Shown piece by piece: positions 50,265-60,996 of a stretch of DNA of 64,000 nucleotides. Below the pieces are notes generated by a model. It made no database searches. It was not told the DNA's origin and was given only the letters and a program-made list of their open reading frames with translations. Every line of letters starts with the position of its first letter. Position 1 is the stretch's first letter. Origin of the DNA: Roseofilum reptotaenium CS-1145 (lineage in GTDB: Bacteria; Cyanobacteriota; Cyanobacteriia; Cyanobacteriales; Desertifilaceae); the NCBI RefSeq assembly GCF_028330985.1, contig NZ_JAQMUE010000034.1:62001-126000 (forward strand), given 5' to 3'. A program made the translations under genes and the position numbers.

Positions 50265-52324
50265 GCTCGGGTTTGACATTGCTGTAATTGACTGTGCAAT
50301 TCCTCCACAGAGGTTGCCGGTTTTTTGCAAGACAGACCTTGGCAAACTAAGGCGATCGCTCCTTCAGGTAATTCGGGGACTTTCTGGATCAGAACAGTCG
50401 GTAAATATAACCCCCGTAGCTGCTCGAGTTGCCCCTCCACAATCCGTACTAGGGTACAATTGCGATACCAGTCTAACGCTGCAAATAGGCTAGGACAGGC
50501 TTGGGGCGATTTCGATAGAATCGTACTGAACGCCAGTAACCCTTGTTCAGCGCGATCGAAATAATCCAAATTTTCAGTTAACAGGAACAAGCGCACTAAA
50601 TTCGCCATCGCAATGCCATTGGCTGCGGGAGTGGCATTATCCAAATAGCTCCGTTCTTGGATAATTAAATCATCACTTTTGACACTATTATAGTAGCCGC
50701 CCAATTCCACACTCCAGAGCAATTCATCAAATTCAGCTTGAATTTGGATCGCTTTTTCCTGTAGATTGGGCAGTTCTAAACTCGGAGAACACCACAAACT
50801 CGCCTGCTGAATATCCAAGAGAGCCTTAATCAACAGCGCATAATCTTCAGCTTGGGCTAAAACGTCGGGTTCCCCCTCGTAGTTGAGACGATCACAGCGA
50901 CCATTTACCCATTGATTTTCTAGAATAAAATTAGCGCCCTGAATGGCTAAATCCAGATAATCGGGACGTTGCCAAACTTTCGCGGCTGCGGCTAACCCGG
51001 ATAACAGTAAACTATTCCAGGATAAGATCATTTTAGTATCGGTAACCGGTGGAATTCGTCCGGGCCAAGTTTGTTGTTTTGCTTCCTGGTTATTGCGAGC
51101 AGGGGGGAATGTGGGGAGGGAGTCGCGATCGCTGCCATAGCGCAAAGTAAAAAGTTTACTTAATCCAGTTTCTAAGCGATCGGAAAGTTGCCCTTTTTGG
51201 GTGCGCTGCAATACAAGCTTACCTTCAAAGTTCCCGGATTCAGTAATATCAAACTGTTGCTGAAGGTCTTGAAATTCTTCTGGGGTGAGTTGACTCTCTA
51301 ATGTACCATAATCCCAGATATAAAAATCTCCTTCTTCCGGTTCTAAAGCCGTGGATGAAGTGAAATTATCGGCATCTTGAGCTGCCCAAAAATAGCCTTT
51401 GGGATCGGTCATTTCGCGCTTTAACCAGGTGACAGTAGTAGCGATCGCCCTCTCTATCGCCTTATCCTGCACCCCTGCATCCCACAAATGGGCCAGATAT
51501 TCCATAATCTGACCATTATCGTAGAGCATCTTTTCAAAGTGGGGAACCGTCCAAGTCCCATCCACCGTATAGCGATGGAACCCTCCAGCTACATGGTCAA
51601 AAATGCCCCCCAGCACCAGGTCATAGCCCCTCTGAGCGCAGCTTTCCAGGGCATTGTAGGGGGACTCTGGAGTCGTGAAACGGGTCGCTCTGAGGGCCGT
51701 TTCAGCGTAGGGAATCATGGGAAAATTGGGCCCCATATCCCGTGCAGTGAGGATACCAACGCTGGTTTCTAAGCCTTGGTGCAAGAGATCTTCGCCCAAT
51801 TCTCCGGTTGCGGGGATAGTCGCTGCTTGATGCAGAGCTTCGGCGATCGCCTGTTTGCGACTGGCTAATTTTTCCCCCTCCTGATCGTAAAACATTCGCA
51901 AGGCTTGCAACACTCGTAAAAATCCGGGCCGACCATACCGAGGTTCCACGGGAAAATAAGTACCGCCATAGAAGGGAATGCGATCGTCTGGAGTAAGGAC
52001 AATATTTAACGGCCATCCCCCTTGTCCCGTCATCATTTGCAACGCTTGCATATAAATACTATCCACATCGGGACGCTCTTCTCGATCCACTTTAATGGGC
52101 AGAAAATTAGCATTCATATATTCAGCAATTTCTGCATTACTAAAGGCTTCCCCTTCCATCACCGTACACCAATGACAGCTTGAATAGCCAATCGAGAGAA
52201 AAATCGGTTTATTGTCTTTTTTTGCCGTTTGGTGTGCTTCATCACACCACGGCCACCAGTCTATCGGATTTTCAGCATGTTTGCGGAGGTAGAGACTTCG
52301 GGATTGAGCCAAACGATTGGTCAT
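50261..52324 (-). CDS. YyaL/DUF255 thioredoxin-domain protein
   Basis: The 687-residue protein has an N-terminal thioredoxin-like DUF255 domain with the CxxC motif CHWC (Cys50, Cys53) in FLSIGYSSCHWCTVMEGEAF, and DREERPDVDSIYMQ. A long (alpha/alpha)6-barrel-like region follows, with GGIFDHVAGGFHRYTVDGTW, PHFEKMLYDNGQIMEYL and ILSWNSLLLSGLAAA. The family (bacterial YyaL, human SPATA20) is widely conserved and resembles sugar epimerases in the barrel, but its function is not established. Length is typical. No signal peptide. It is divergent from the second CHAT gene. Confidence 0.92.
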   Translation of the reverse strand: MTNRLAQSRSLYLRKHAENPIDWWPWCDEAHQTAKKDNKPIFLSIGYSSCHWCTVMEGEAFSNAEIAEYMNANFLPIKVDREERPDVDSIYMQALQMMTGQGGWPLNIVLTPDDRIPFYGGTYFPVEPRYGRPGFLRVLQALRMFYDQEGEKLASRKQAIAEALHQAATIPATGELGEDLLHQGLETSVGILTARDMGPNFPMIPYAETALRATRFTTPESPYNALESCAQRGYDLVLGGIFDHVAGGFHRYTVDGTWTVPHFEKMLYDNGQIMEYLAHLWDAGVQDKAIERAIATTVTWLKREMTDPKGYFWAAQDADNFTSSTALEPEEGDFYIWDYGTLESQLTPEEFQDLQQQFDITESGNFEGKLVLQRTQKGQLSDRLETGLSKLFTLRYGSDRDSLPTFPPARNNQEAKQQTWPGRIPPVTDTKMILSWNSLLLSGLAAAAKVWQRPDYLDLAIQGANFILENQWVNGRCDRLNYEGEPDVLAQAEDYALLIKALLDIQQASLWCSPSLELPNLQEKAIQIQAEFDELLWSVELGGYYNSVKSDDLIIQERSYLDNATPAANGIAMANLVRLFLLTENLDYFDRAEQGLLAFSTILSKSPQACPSLFAALDWYRNCTLVRIVEGQLEQLRGLYLPTVLIQKVPELPEGAIALVCQGLSCKKPATSVEELHSQLQQCQTRA

Positions 52325-52506
52325 TGATCTATGATGGATGAAGATAACAGTATCTTCTGCATTCTAATACTAATTCTCAGAAACTGTGCAATTCACAATT
52401 GACTGACAATTTGCTGAGAACCAATTGTCTCTTGAGGGTAGCATCATCACGGCTGGGAATAACTCAAATTGAGACGCAATTTTCTCTTCTGGAGATTGAA
52501 TGAACT

Positions 52507-55035
52507 ATGATAAAACCTATCCTAACTATTTTGTTTTTTAATGCTCTAACTTTTCTGCCTTCCGTCAGTTGGGCTAATCCGGTGGATCAATTACGCCCAG
52601 TTTATGAAAATATTTTACAAACCTATCCCCAGGAGTTGGAGCAAGCCCAGCAATTAGGCAATCCGTTGTTTGAATTAAGTGTTCTCAATAAAGCAGCTAT
52701 TGCCCATCAATATCTGGGTCAACTTCAGGAAGCTATACCTCTCTATAAGCGGGCACTTCAATTAGCCCGTCAATTACAAGATGAAGATCTTGAAGGGAGT
52801 ATTCTCTGGAGTTTGGCTACTGCCCATAGTCAACTCGGAGATCCCTATGGTATTGACTTTTTAGAATCCCAGTTGCAAGCAACTCGCACCCCTTCGGGCC
52901 GTAAAGTTATTCTCAAATATTTGAGCTTGGCTTATCTACAAGCTGTTAATTATGAAAAGGCGATTTTTCTGCGCCAAAATCAGTTAGAAATTGTCCGTGA
53001 AATTGGCACCAAAACCGAAGAGATTGAAGTCCTGAATGATTTGGGATTAGCTTACTTTGCCAACCTCGACTATCGTCAAGCTATTCAAATCCAGGAAGAA
53101 GCCTTATCTTTAGCTAATTCTACTGGTGAATTTCAGCTTAAAGGGAATATTTTGTTTCACCTGAGTATTAGTTACAGTTGGGTCAAACAACAGGAAAAAG
53201 CTTTAAAAACACTCGAGGAACTTTTAGCCTTGGGTGAGGCAACGGATAATCTGGTCCAAGTGAATCAAGCCTTGAACGGACTAAGTGAATATTATACGAT
53301 TCAAGAAGACTACGAGCAAGCCATTGCCTTACAAGAAAAACGCTTAAATGCTATTCGGGAACAAGGTCATTTTACATCTGAATCTTTTGCCCTGCAAGAT
53401 CTGAGTAGAGTTTACTACTGGTCAGGAAACTTAGAGCAGGCGATCGACCTTCAGACTGAAGCTCTCGATCTTCTAGACCAGGGATTTAAACAACAACAAC
53501 AAGAGTCTCCAGATGCCGCTGAATCCCTCGAATTTTCTCGTGTGGCTGCCCAAGCGATTGGTCAAGAAAAGCTGGGGTTTTTACTGCTACAATCCCAACA
53601 GTTAGAAGCAGCAAAATCTAGATTTTATAAAGCGATAGAAGGTTATGATAGCCAGCGAAAAGTGACACTATCGAATCTGAGCTTTACGAACTTATCTGAA
53701 GATGAATTCAAAATATTTAGCTACGATCAATCTACGGATATTTATCGCCTCTTACAGCAAATTGCAATTGAGCGAAATCAAATCCTTGAAGCCTTAGAGC
53801 TTTCAGAAGCGGGTCGGGCTAGAGCCTTGGTCGATTTGTTGGTGAGTAAATTAGAGACCCATCCCAATTCGATGGAGACTGAACCACCAAACATAAACCA
53901 GATCAAGCAAATTGCTCAACGGGAAAAGACGACTTTAGTCACGTATACGGTGCAATATGAATACGGACGGTTTTATCAAAGTGGACCGGGAGAATGGTTA
54001 ACTTCTCATTCATCAGAAAGAAAAGCAACTCAATTATATGTTTGGGTCATTTCTCCCCAAGGAAATATTGAGTTTCGCCAGGTTCCTCTAAATTTTGATT
54101 TAGATCAATTGGTGAAAAATGCACGGGATTTTATTACGTTAACGGGCTTATCCCGTCGCCACTTGCCTCCAGGAGAACCCTTGAAAGAATTGCATGAGTA
54201 TTTGATTGAACCGATTGCCGATTTACTGCCCAAAAATCCGGAGGAGCGCGTAACGTTTATTCCCCAAGATTCGTTGCTTTTAGTCCCGTTTCCTGCTCTC
54301 CAGGATCGACAAGGGACTTACTTGATCGAGAAACATACATTGATGACTTCTCCCTCAATTCAAGTGTTAGATTTAACTCGTCAAAATCAACAGCGCAATC
54401 AAAATCAAGGCTCTAGCGTTAATCCTCCTTTAGTGGTGGGTAATCCAACGATGCCCGAAATTGAGTTAGAAGGGGGTAAAAGTACACTGCAACTGGAGGA
54501 TTTACCGGGAGCGGAACTTGAAGCAGAGGCGATCGCCACTTTACTCAATACAGAACCGTTAATTGGCGATCGAGCGACTAAAGCTGTGGTAGTCTCTCAA
54601 ATGCAATCTAGCCCCATGATTCATCTGGCGACTCATGGACTGCTCAATAATCTAGGAGGATTTTTGAGTTCTTTAGCTCTAGCTCCAACTGCTGGCGATC
54701 CCGGTTTTCTCACCGCCAAAGAAATATCTCAACTCTCCCTGAGAGCAGAATTAGCAGTACTGAGCGCTTGTGATACAGGACGAGGCAATATTAACGGTGA
54801 TGGTGTAATTGGACTCTCACGAGCCTTTGTTAGTGCAGGAGCCGAAGGAGTATTAGTCTCCTTATGGGCAATTCCCGATGAACCCACTGTGACAGTGATG
54901 ACTAACTTTTATCAACAAATGCAACAAAGACAAGATAAAGCCAGTGCCCTCCGTGAAGCCATGTTACTGACCCAAAAACAGTTCCCTGAACCTCGGAATT
55001 GGGCAGCATTTACCTTAATTGGAGTATCTGAATAA
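52507..55035 (+). CDS. Exported TPR-CHAT protease-like protein (second copy)
   Basis: The 842-residue protein has a signal peptide (MIKPILTILFFNALTFLPSVSWA). TPR units cover about 30-380 (FELSVLNKAAIAHQYLGQLQEAIPLYKRAL and others). The C-terminal CHAT domain has catalytic His710 (HLATHGLL) and Cys755 (LSACDTGRG). Compared with the copy at 33346, it has more TPR repeats and the common CDTG form of the active site. It is likely periplasmic or surface-attached; the target is unknown. It precedes a large signalling cluster in the same direction, 209 bp away. Confidence 0.92.
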   Translation: MIKPILTILFFNALTFLPSVSWANPVDQLRPVYENILQTYPQELEQAQQLGNPLFELSVLNKAAIAHQYLGQLQEAIPLYKRALQLARQLQDEDLEGSILWSLATAHSQLGDPYGIDFLESQLQATRTPSGRKVILKYLSLAYLQAVNYEKAIFLRQNQLEIVREIGTKTEEIEVLNDLGLAYFANLDYRQAIQIQEEALSLANSTGEFQLKGNILFHLSISYSWVKQQEKALKTLEELLALGEATDNLVQVNQALNGLSEYYTIQEDYEQAIALQEKRLNAIREQGHFTSESFALQDLSRVYYWSGNLEQAIDLQTEALDLLDQGFKQQQQESPDAAESLEFSRVAAQAIGQEKLGFLLLQSQQLEAAKSRFYKAIEGYDSQRKVTLSNLSFTNLSEDEFKIFSYDQSTDIYRLLQQIAIERNQILEALELSEAGRARALVDLLVSKLETHPNSMETEPPNINQIKQIAQREKTTLVTYTVQYEYGRFYQSGPGEWLTSHSSERKATQLYVWVISPQGNIEFRQVPLNFDLDQLVKNARDFITLTGLSRRHLPPGEPLKELHEYLIEPIADLLPKNPEERVTFIPQDSLLLVPFPALQDRQGTYLIEKHTLMTSPSIQVLDLTRQNQQRNQNQGSSVNPPLVVGNPTMPEIELEGGKSTLQLEDLPGAELEAEAIATLLNTEPLIGDRATKAVVVSQMQSSPMIHLATHGLLNNLGGFLSSLALAPTAGDPGFLTAKEISQLSLRAELAVLSACDTGRGNINGDGVIGLSRAFVSAGAEGVLVSLWAIPDEPTVTVMTNFYQQMQQRQDKASALREAMLLTQKQFPEPRNWAAFTLIGVSE

Positions 55036-55244
55036 GATCGGAATTTAACATCCATAGATCGTCTTCTGTTGCAAGTATTCTTGAATTTTTAAAACGATTC
55101 AGGTTTTCCAAAATCAGTCTGGGTAGGAAAACTGACCTAAATTTGATATAACAGAAAGCAAGCGCCAAATTGCACAGACACTTGATTCTACAGGATTCAT
55201 TTTGAATAGTAAACGTGGCGTAAGCCCCGGACTCTCTGGCTATT

Positions 55245-58200
55245 ATGCACCAGTCTAATTCTCAAATCGTGACTCTTGCAGAGGAGCGGTGGATTGATTA
55301 TCATCCTCTAACTCTAGAGCCTCAGATGCTATTGTCAGAGGCGATCTCTCACTGGCAACTCTATCAGCAGTCCCAAACTGGGCAAGTTCAGCCTTCCTTA
55401 GCATTAGTTGTTAAAGAGCAACAGTTAATTGGCTGCGTGCATTTGTCTAGTTTTTTACCTTATCTTACTTCGTCAGAGAGTGCTGAGAAGATGACTGTTG
55501 AGCAAGTCATGCAACCGGAAGGTATTACCCTAGAAATTGCTGAGTGGGAAACGTTCAGTAGTCAGGATAAGCTTGCAACTCTCCTTGAATTGGTTAAGCA
55601 TCATCAACTGACCTCTCTCCCTTTAGTCACCTCAACTCATCAATTAATTGGTCTAGTTCATCTATCAACTTTATTACAAAACCTGAGTAGCGATCGCGGA
55701 ACACAACAAACTCGACCTGCTCAGACGACTTTCGATCAAACCTTTGCCCAAGCAGTCATTGGTATGGCTCATATTGACCTACAAGGAAACTTTATTCAAG
55801 TCAATCAGAAATTTTGTGATTTGGTAGGGTATTGCAGTTCAGGCCTGATTAATCACTCTTTTTTTGAACTCATGGTTCCTCAAAATCTCCAGAGTTTAGA
55901 AAATCACAATTACCAAGACGTTACTCGCCGTTACTTAGACCGGCTTCTCAATGGAACATTACCGTTTATTAACATTGAAAACAATTATTTCACCCAAAAT
56001 GGACTGCAAAACTGGGTGAATATCATGATATCTTTGGTACGTAATCCATCTGGAGAACCGGCATATTTTCTCAGTGTTATCCAAGATATTAGCGATCGCA
56101 AACTTTTGGAACAAAAGTTACATACTTCCGAAGCAGAACTGCGATCGGTTTTTGCGGCAATGACCGAGATCGTCTTAGTGATGGATCGGGAAGCAGAAAT
56201 GATCAAACTTTCTCCCACTTGTCCAGCCATATATCAGCAAGAAGGCTACGATCTGATTGGCGAAACCATTAATCAAATTATTTACGGAGATTATCGTTCA
56301 GAATTAATGCAACATTTACAAGATGTCATACATCAGAAAAAAAGCCTTAATTTTGAATACCATTTAACCCTCCCTCAACAGATTTTTTGGTTTTCGGCAA
56401 CCCTCTCTCCTATGCCAGATAAAAAAGTTATTTTAGTCGCTCGCGATATCACGGAAAGAAAACAAAATGAAGAACAACTCAGACTGCTCAAGAGATCCGT
56501 AGAAATCTCGGATGACGGCATCATTATTAGTGATGCTCAACAAGCCGATATGCCGATTATTTATGTTAATCCTGCCTTTGAAAAAATTACGGGCTATTCA
56601 CCTCAAGAAGTCATAGGACAAGGACTGTTGCGGTTCTATAAAAACAAATTTTATCAACATCCCTATGAATCCATAAAAAGACACATTCGTCAAGGCAAAA
56701 ACTTTCAGTTTAGTTGTCCAAGCTATCGTCAAGATAATCAGCTTTTCTGGAGTCACTTATCGTTGTATCCCTTACGAGATAGAACTGGAGAACTGACGCA
56801 TTATGTCATCCTTCAGTCCGATATTACAGAGCGCATCTCAGCAGAACAAGCCTTGAAAAAGAGTGAAAAACGCTGGCAACTTGCACTCAAAAGTAATAAT
56901 GATGGCATCTATGACTGGGATTTGGAAAAAAATCGAATCTTTTATTCTGCTCGATGGAAAGAAATGTTGGGATTTTCGGAGTCGGAAATTAGTGATAAAC
57001 CGAGCGAATGGATGACCCGTTTACATCCGGATGACTTTGAACAAGTGATGTTTACCAACCTTCGATATCAGCACAGTCAAAATAATCCTTTATTTACGAT
57101 TGAATATCGAATGCGCTGTAAAGATGGTCGCTATAAGTGGATTTTAGATCGAGGCCAGATCTTGTATGACAATCAGGGGGAAGAAATTCGGATTATTGGC
57201 TCATACACCGATATTACAGAACGAAAAGAATCTGAAGAAAAACTGAGAGACTCTCAGAAGCGCTTGGAATTTTTAGTCGATCAAACGCCTTTAGGTGTGA
57301 TTGAATGGTCGGTGGATTGGAATATTGTAGAATGGAATAAAGCGGCTGAACGTATTTTTGGTTATCGTCGCCTAGATGTCTTATCTTCTCCTCATAGCTT
57401 TGAGATCTTGTTTTCCGATGCTCAAAAAAACAAAGTTTATGAGTTAATGCAAAGCTTAGAATCGGAAGAAGATACCACTTATGCAATTTGTGATAATATC
57501 AGGAACTCCGGAGAAACCATTGTCTGTGAGTGGTACAATACCGTGTTGATGGATAGACAAAACCATGTGATCGGATATGCTTCAATGATTGCTGATATTA
57601 CCGTGCGCAAGCAAGCAGAAGTTGCTTTAATTCAGGCTAAAGAAGCTGCTGAATCCGCAAACCAAGCCAAAAGCAACTTTTTGGCGAATATGAGCCATGA
57701 GTTAAGAACGCCATTAAATGCCATTTTAGGCTTTACTCAGTTAATTGACCGCAGTTCTAACCTGGACTCTGTCCATCGCGAGCAATTGGGGATCATTAAT
57801 CGTAGTGGTGAGCATTTATTATCTTTGATTAATGATATTTTAGAAATGTCGAAAATTGAAGCCGGCAAGATCACACTCAATGAGAGTGAATTTAATTTAT
57901 GGATGCTGTTAGATACTCTCAAAGAAATGCTACAAATCAAAGCAGAAAGTAAAGGGTTGAGCTTGGCTTTGGTGTGTAGTCCGCAAGTCCCAGAATATGT
58001 GGAAGGAGATGAAAGTAAATTACGTCAAGTTTTATTAAATCTTTTAGGGAATGCCATTAAATTTACAGAACAAGGAGAAGTCAAATTATCCATTTCGGCG
58101 ATCGCCCCCCCAGAAAACAACCCCCTTAGACTCGCCTTTGAAGTGAGCGATACGGGTCCGGGAATTGCCCAAGAAGACCTAGACACTTTGTTTGAACCCT

Positions 58201-59066
58201 TTGTGCAAACCGCAGTGGGCCGACAATCTCAACAAGGAACAGGTCTTGGATTACCCATCAGTCGTCAGTTTGTACAATTGATGGGAGGAGATATTCAAGT
58301 TTCCTCTCAAGTCGATGTAGGCACTCAATTTACCTTTGATTTGCCTCTCGAAGAAGTCTTGCATCAACCTCAAACCATCAGAAGCTCGAGTCGAGTGATT
58401 CATCTAGCCCCCAATCAACCCAACTACCGAATTTTAGTCGTTGATGACTCGTTAGATAATCGCCTGCTTTTAGACTCCTTATTAAACAGTGTCGGCTTTG
58501 AGGTAAAACAGGCCAGCAATGGAGAAGAGGCTATTTCCATTTGGGAAACCTGGAATCCCCATTTGATCTGGATGGATATTCGGATGCCTGTTATGGATGG
58601 ACTTCAAGCCACTCAATACATTAAATCTCATCCCCAAGGTCAATCCACTCGCATTATTGCTCTCACTGCAAGTGCCTTTACGGAAGAACGTGAACAAATC
58701 CTGGCTGTAGGGTGTGATGATTTTCTCAGTAAACCCTTCCAAGACCAAGAGTTATTTGAGAAAATGACCCAACATTTAGGGGTCACCTATGTCTGTGATT
58801 ATCTCGATCCGGCCTTGCCATTATCGCCCCCAATCTCTAATTCCCTAGAATCAGTAGATGAGGCTTCTATCAATTGGGAATTGATGCCCAAACCCTGGTT
58901 ACACAATCTCTACCAAGCTGCCCTAGAAGCTGATGCTGAACTAATTTTAGAGTTGATCGAAAAAATCCCCAACGATCAAAGAAATCTGGCGAGATATTTA
59001 AATGATTTAGTCGATAATTTTGAATTTGAAGTGATCACTCAAAACTTAAATTCAGTGTTATATTAA
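55245..59066 (+). CDS. Soluble hybrid histidine kinase with CBS pair and five PAS domains
   Basis: The 1273-residue protein has no transmembrane helix. Residues about 18-150 are a CBS pair (LALVVKEQQLIGCVHLSSFLP and SLPLVTSTHQLIGLVHLSTLL, with EQVMQPEG between). Five PAS/PAC units run from about 165 to 795. HisKA has His818 (MSHELRTPLNAIL), the HATPase has LLNLLGNAIKF and GTGLGLPIS, and the REC has Asp1111 (WMDIRMPVMDG). A helical tail ends the chain. CBS pairs bind adenosine nucleotides, so energy state may be one input; PAS units may add redox or ligand signals. A REC-GGDEF-EAL gene follows after 41 bp and likely receives the signal. Confidence 0.92.
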   Translation: MHQSNSQIVTLAEERWIDYHPLTLEPQMLLSEAISHWQLYQQSQTGQVQPSLALVVKEQQLIGCVHLSSFLPYLTSSESAEKMTVEQVMQPEGITLEIAEWETFSSQDKLATLLELVKHHQLTSLPLVTSTHQLIGLVHLSTLLQNLSSDRGTQQTRPAQTTFDQTFAQAVIGMAHIDLQGNFIQVNQKFCDLVGYCSSGLINHSFFELMVPQNLQSLENHNYQDVTRRYLDRLLNGTLPFINIENNYFTQNGLQNWVNIMISLVRNPSGEPAYFLSVIQDISDRKLLEQKLHTSEAELRSVFAAMTEIVLVMDREAEMIKLSPTCPAIYQQEGYDLIGETINQIIYGDYRSELMQHLQDVIHQKKSLNFEYHLTLPQQIFWFSATLSPMPDKKVILVARDITERKQNEEQLRLLKRSVEISDDGIIISDAQQADMPIIYVNPAFEKITGYSPQEVIGQGLLRFYKNKFYQHPYESIKRHIRQGKNFQFSCPSYRQDNQLFWSHLSLYPLRDRTGELTHYVILQSDITERISAEQALKKSEKRWQLALKSNNDGIYDWDLEKNRIFYSARWKEMLGFSESEISDKPSEWMTRLHPDDFEQVMFTNLRYQHSQNNPLFTIEYRMRCKDGRYKWILDRGQILYDNQGEEIRIIGSYTDITERKESEEKLRDSQKRLEFLVDQTPLGVIEWSVDWNIVEWNKAAERIFGYRRLDVLSSPHSFEILFSDAQKNKVYELMQSLESEEDTTYAICDNIRNSGETIVCEWYNTVLMDRQNHVIGYASMIADITVRKQAEVALIQAKEAAESANQAKSNFLANMSHELRTPLNAILGFTQLIDRSSNLDSVHREQLGIINRSGEHLLSLINDILEMSKIEAGKITLNESEFNLWMLLDTLKEMLQIKAESKGLSLALVCSPQVPEYVEGDESKLRQVLLNLLGNAIKFTEQGEVKLSISAIAPPENNPLRLAFEVSDTGPGIAQEDLDTLFEPFVQTAVGRQSQQGTGLGLPISRQFVQLMGGDIQVSSQVDVGTQFTFDLPLEEVLHQPQTIRSSSRVIHLAPNQPNYRILVVDDSLDNRLLLDSLLNSVGFEVKQASNGEEAISIWETWNPHLIWMDIRMPVMDGLQATQYIKSHPQGQSTRIIALTASAFTEEREQILAVGCDDFLSKPFQDQELFEKMTQHLGVTYVCDYLDPALPLSPPISNSLESVDEASINWELMPKPWLHNLYQAALEADAELILELIEKIPNDQRNLARYLNDLVDNFEFEVITQNLNSVLY

Positions 59067-59107
59067 ATCTAGATAATAAATAACCATCAATAATAATCGG
59101 TAAACTT

Positions 59108-60934
59108 ATGCTTGAATCTCTTTCAGGAAAATACAATATATTGCTGGTGGATGACACTCCAGAAAATTTACGTCTTCTCTCAGATTTGCTGAGTCAGCAG
59201 GGCTATAAAGTTCGCAGTGTTATGAATGGCAGAACAGCAATTAAAGCATCTCAAGCCAAACCTCCTGACTTGATCTTACTGGATATTAATATGCCCCAAA
59301 TGAATGGTTATCAAGTCTGTCAGGAACTCAAAACACTCGACCGAACCCAAGAAATACCGATTATATTTATCAGTGCATTAAATGAAGTGTTCGACAAAGT
59401 AAAAGCCTTTAGAGTAGGGGGATGTGACTATATCAGTAAACCCTTTCAAATCGAAGAAGTTTTAGCCCGCGTTAAGCATCAATTACAACTGAAAGCCGCC
59501 CAAACTCAACTCAAAGACTTAAACTTACAACTAGAAGCACGAGTTCAAGAACGGACCCAAGAACTCCAAACTACCAATCAAGCCTTAACTCAAGAAATTC
59601 AAGAACGTAAGCGAATTCAGCAAAAACTTCTGGATATGGCCCTGCATGATTCCTTAACTGGACTGCCCAACAGGGCCCTATTTATGGAACGACTAGAATC
59701 AGCCATTCAAAAGCTCAAAGTTAGTGGGGATGAACCCTTTGCCGTCCTCTTTTTAGATTGCGATCGCTTCAAGGTGATCAACGACTCCCTCGGCCACCTC
59801 GTGGGCGATCAATTGCTCAAGGCGATCGCCAAACGTATTAACTCCCTCCTAGAGGAAAACATGCTCCTCGCTCGCCTAGGAGGAGACGAATTTACTATCC
59901 TCGTAGAATCTTGTGCCAACCTAGAAGATACCAAAAAACTGGCAGCAACTATCCTCAATAGCCTCTCCTATTCCTTTCAACTCGAACTTCACGAAGTCTT
60001 TATCAACGCCAGCATTGGCATTGTCCTCAGTCATGCCGACTACCACAAACCCGAATATGTCCTTCGGGATGCCGACACTGCCATGTACAAAGCTAAATCT
60101 ATGGGTAAAGGACAATACCATGTCTTTGACCCCACCATGCACCAACTTGCCCTTAAACGACTCACCCTAGAAACCGAACTGCGCAAAGCCATAGAACACC
60201 AAGAATTTCTCGTTCACTACCAACCCATTATCAACCTGCAAACTGGCAAAATCAGTGGATTTGAAGCCCTCGTGCGCTGGCAACATCCCCAAAGAGGACT
60301 CGTCAGTCCAGCAGACTTTATCCCCATTTGCGAAGAAACCGGATTGATCAACGATATTGGCTATTGGGTCTTCCAGCAAGCCTGCAATCAACTCAAAATC
60401 TGGCAACAAACCCTCAAAAACGACAGCCTCAAAATCAGCATTAACCTTTCCGTCCGTCAATTCTCCCAAATGAACCTGATGGAAAAAGTAGTCGAAACTA
60501 TTGCTAAAACCCAGGTTGTGCCCCAATGCTTAACCATGGAGATTACCGAAAGCGCCCTGATTGAAAACCCTGTACAGGCTCGCACTCTCCTCCATCAAAT
60601 CCGAGATCAAAACATTCACATTTCCCTAGATGACTTTGGTACAGGCTACTCTTCCCTCTCCTATCTCGATACCCTACCCATTGATATCCTCAAAATCGAT
60701 CGCTCCTTTATCAACATCCTCAGTCAAGAGCCATTAGATCTCGGTCTCATTCCCCCCATCATCCAAATCAGCCAAACCCTGAACATGCAAGTGGTTGCCG
60801 AAGGGATAGAAACTCCAAAACAATTGGAAATCCTCAGACAGCTCAACTGTGATTTTGGCCAAGGCTATTGGTTTGCCAAACCTCTGAACATCAGAGAAGC
60901 GACTGCCCTCCTGCAATCCAATCCCCAATGGTGA
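59108..60934 (+). CDS. Response regulator with GGDEF and EAL domains
   Basis: The 608-residue protein has REC (about 10-125) with acceptor Asp59 in LLDINMPQMNG, a coiled coil (about 130-175), and a GGDEF domain with intact active site ARLGGDEFTIL. The EAL domain has GFEALVRWQHP, ITESALIENP, DDFGTGYSSLSYL and AEGIETPKQLEIL. Both cyclic-di-GMP synthesis and breakdown motifs are complete, so which activity dominates cannot be told. The REC is very like that of the REC-kinase at 30207. It lies between two histidine kinases in the same direction, and is the evident output of the cluster. Confidence 0.95.
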   Translation: MLESLSGKYNILLVDDTPENLRLLSDLLSQQGYKVRSVMNGRTAIKASQAKPPDLILLDINMPQMNGYQVCQELKTLDRTQEIPIIFISALNEVFDKVKAFRVGGCDYISKPFQIEEVLARVKHQLQLKAAQTQLKDLNLQLEARVQERTQELQTTNQALTQEIQERKRIQQKLLDMALHDSLTGLPNRALFMERLESAIQKLKVSGDEPFAVLFLDCDRFKVINDSLGHLVGDQLLKAIAKRINSLLEENMLLARLGGDEFTILVESCANLEDTKKLAATILNSLSYSFQLELHEVFINASIGIVLSHADYHKPEYVLRDADTAMYKAKSMGKGQYHVFDPTMHQLALKRLTLETELRKAIEHQEFLVHYQPIINLQTGKISGFEALVRWQHPQRGLVSPADFIPICEETGLINDIGYWVFQQACNQLKIWQQTLKNDSLKISINLSVRQFSQMNLMEKVVETIAKTQVVPQCLTMEITESALIENPVQARTLLHQIRDQNIHISLDDFGTGYSSLSYLDTLPIDILKIDRSFINILSQEPLDLGLIPPIIQISQTLNMQVVAEGIETPKQLEILRQLNCDFGQGYWFAKPLNIREATALLQSNPQW

Positions 60935-60996
60935 AATTAGGATAAGCTAGAACCGTAATCATGCCCCCTCATTCCTAGCGTGAATTCCCTAAAAGC

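Noticed and set aside
50110-50493. Plus-strand frame of 127 codons
   Set aside because: Most of it is antisense to the YyaL gene; only the first part is intergenic and it has no independent support.
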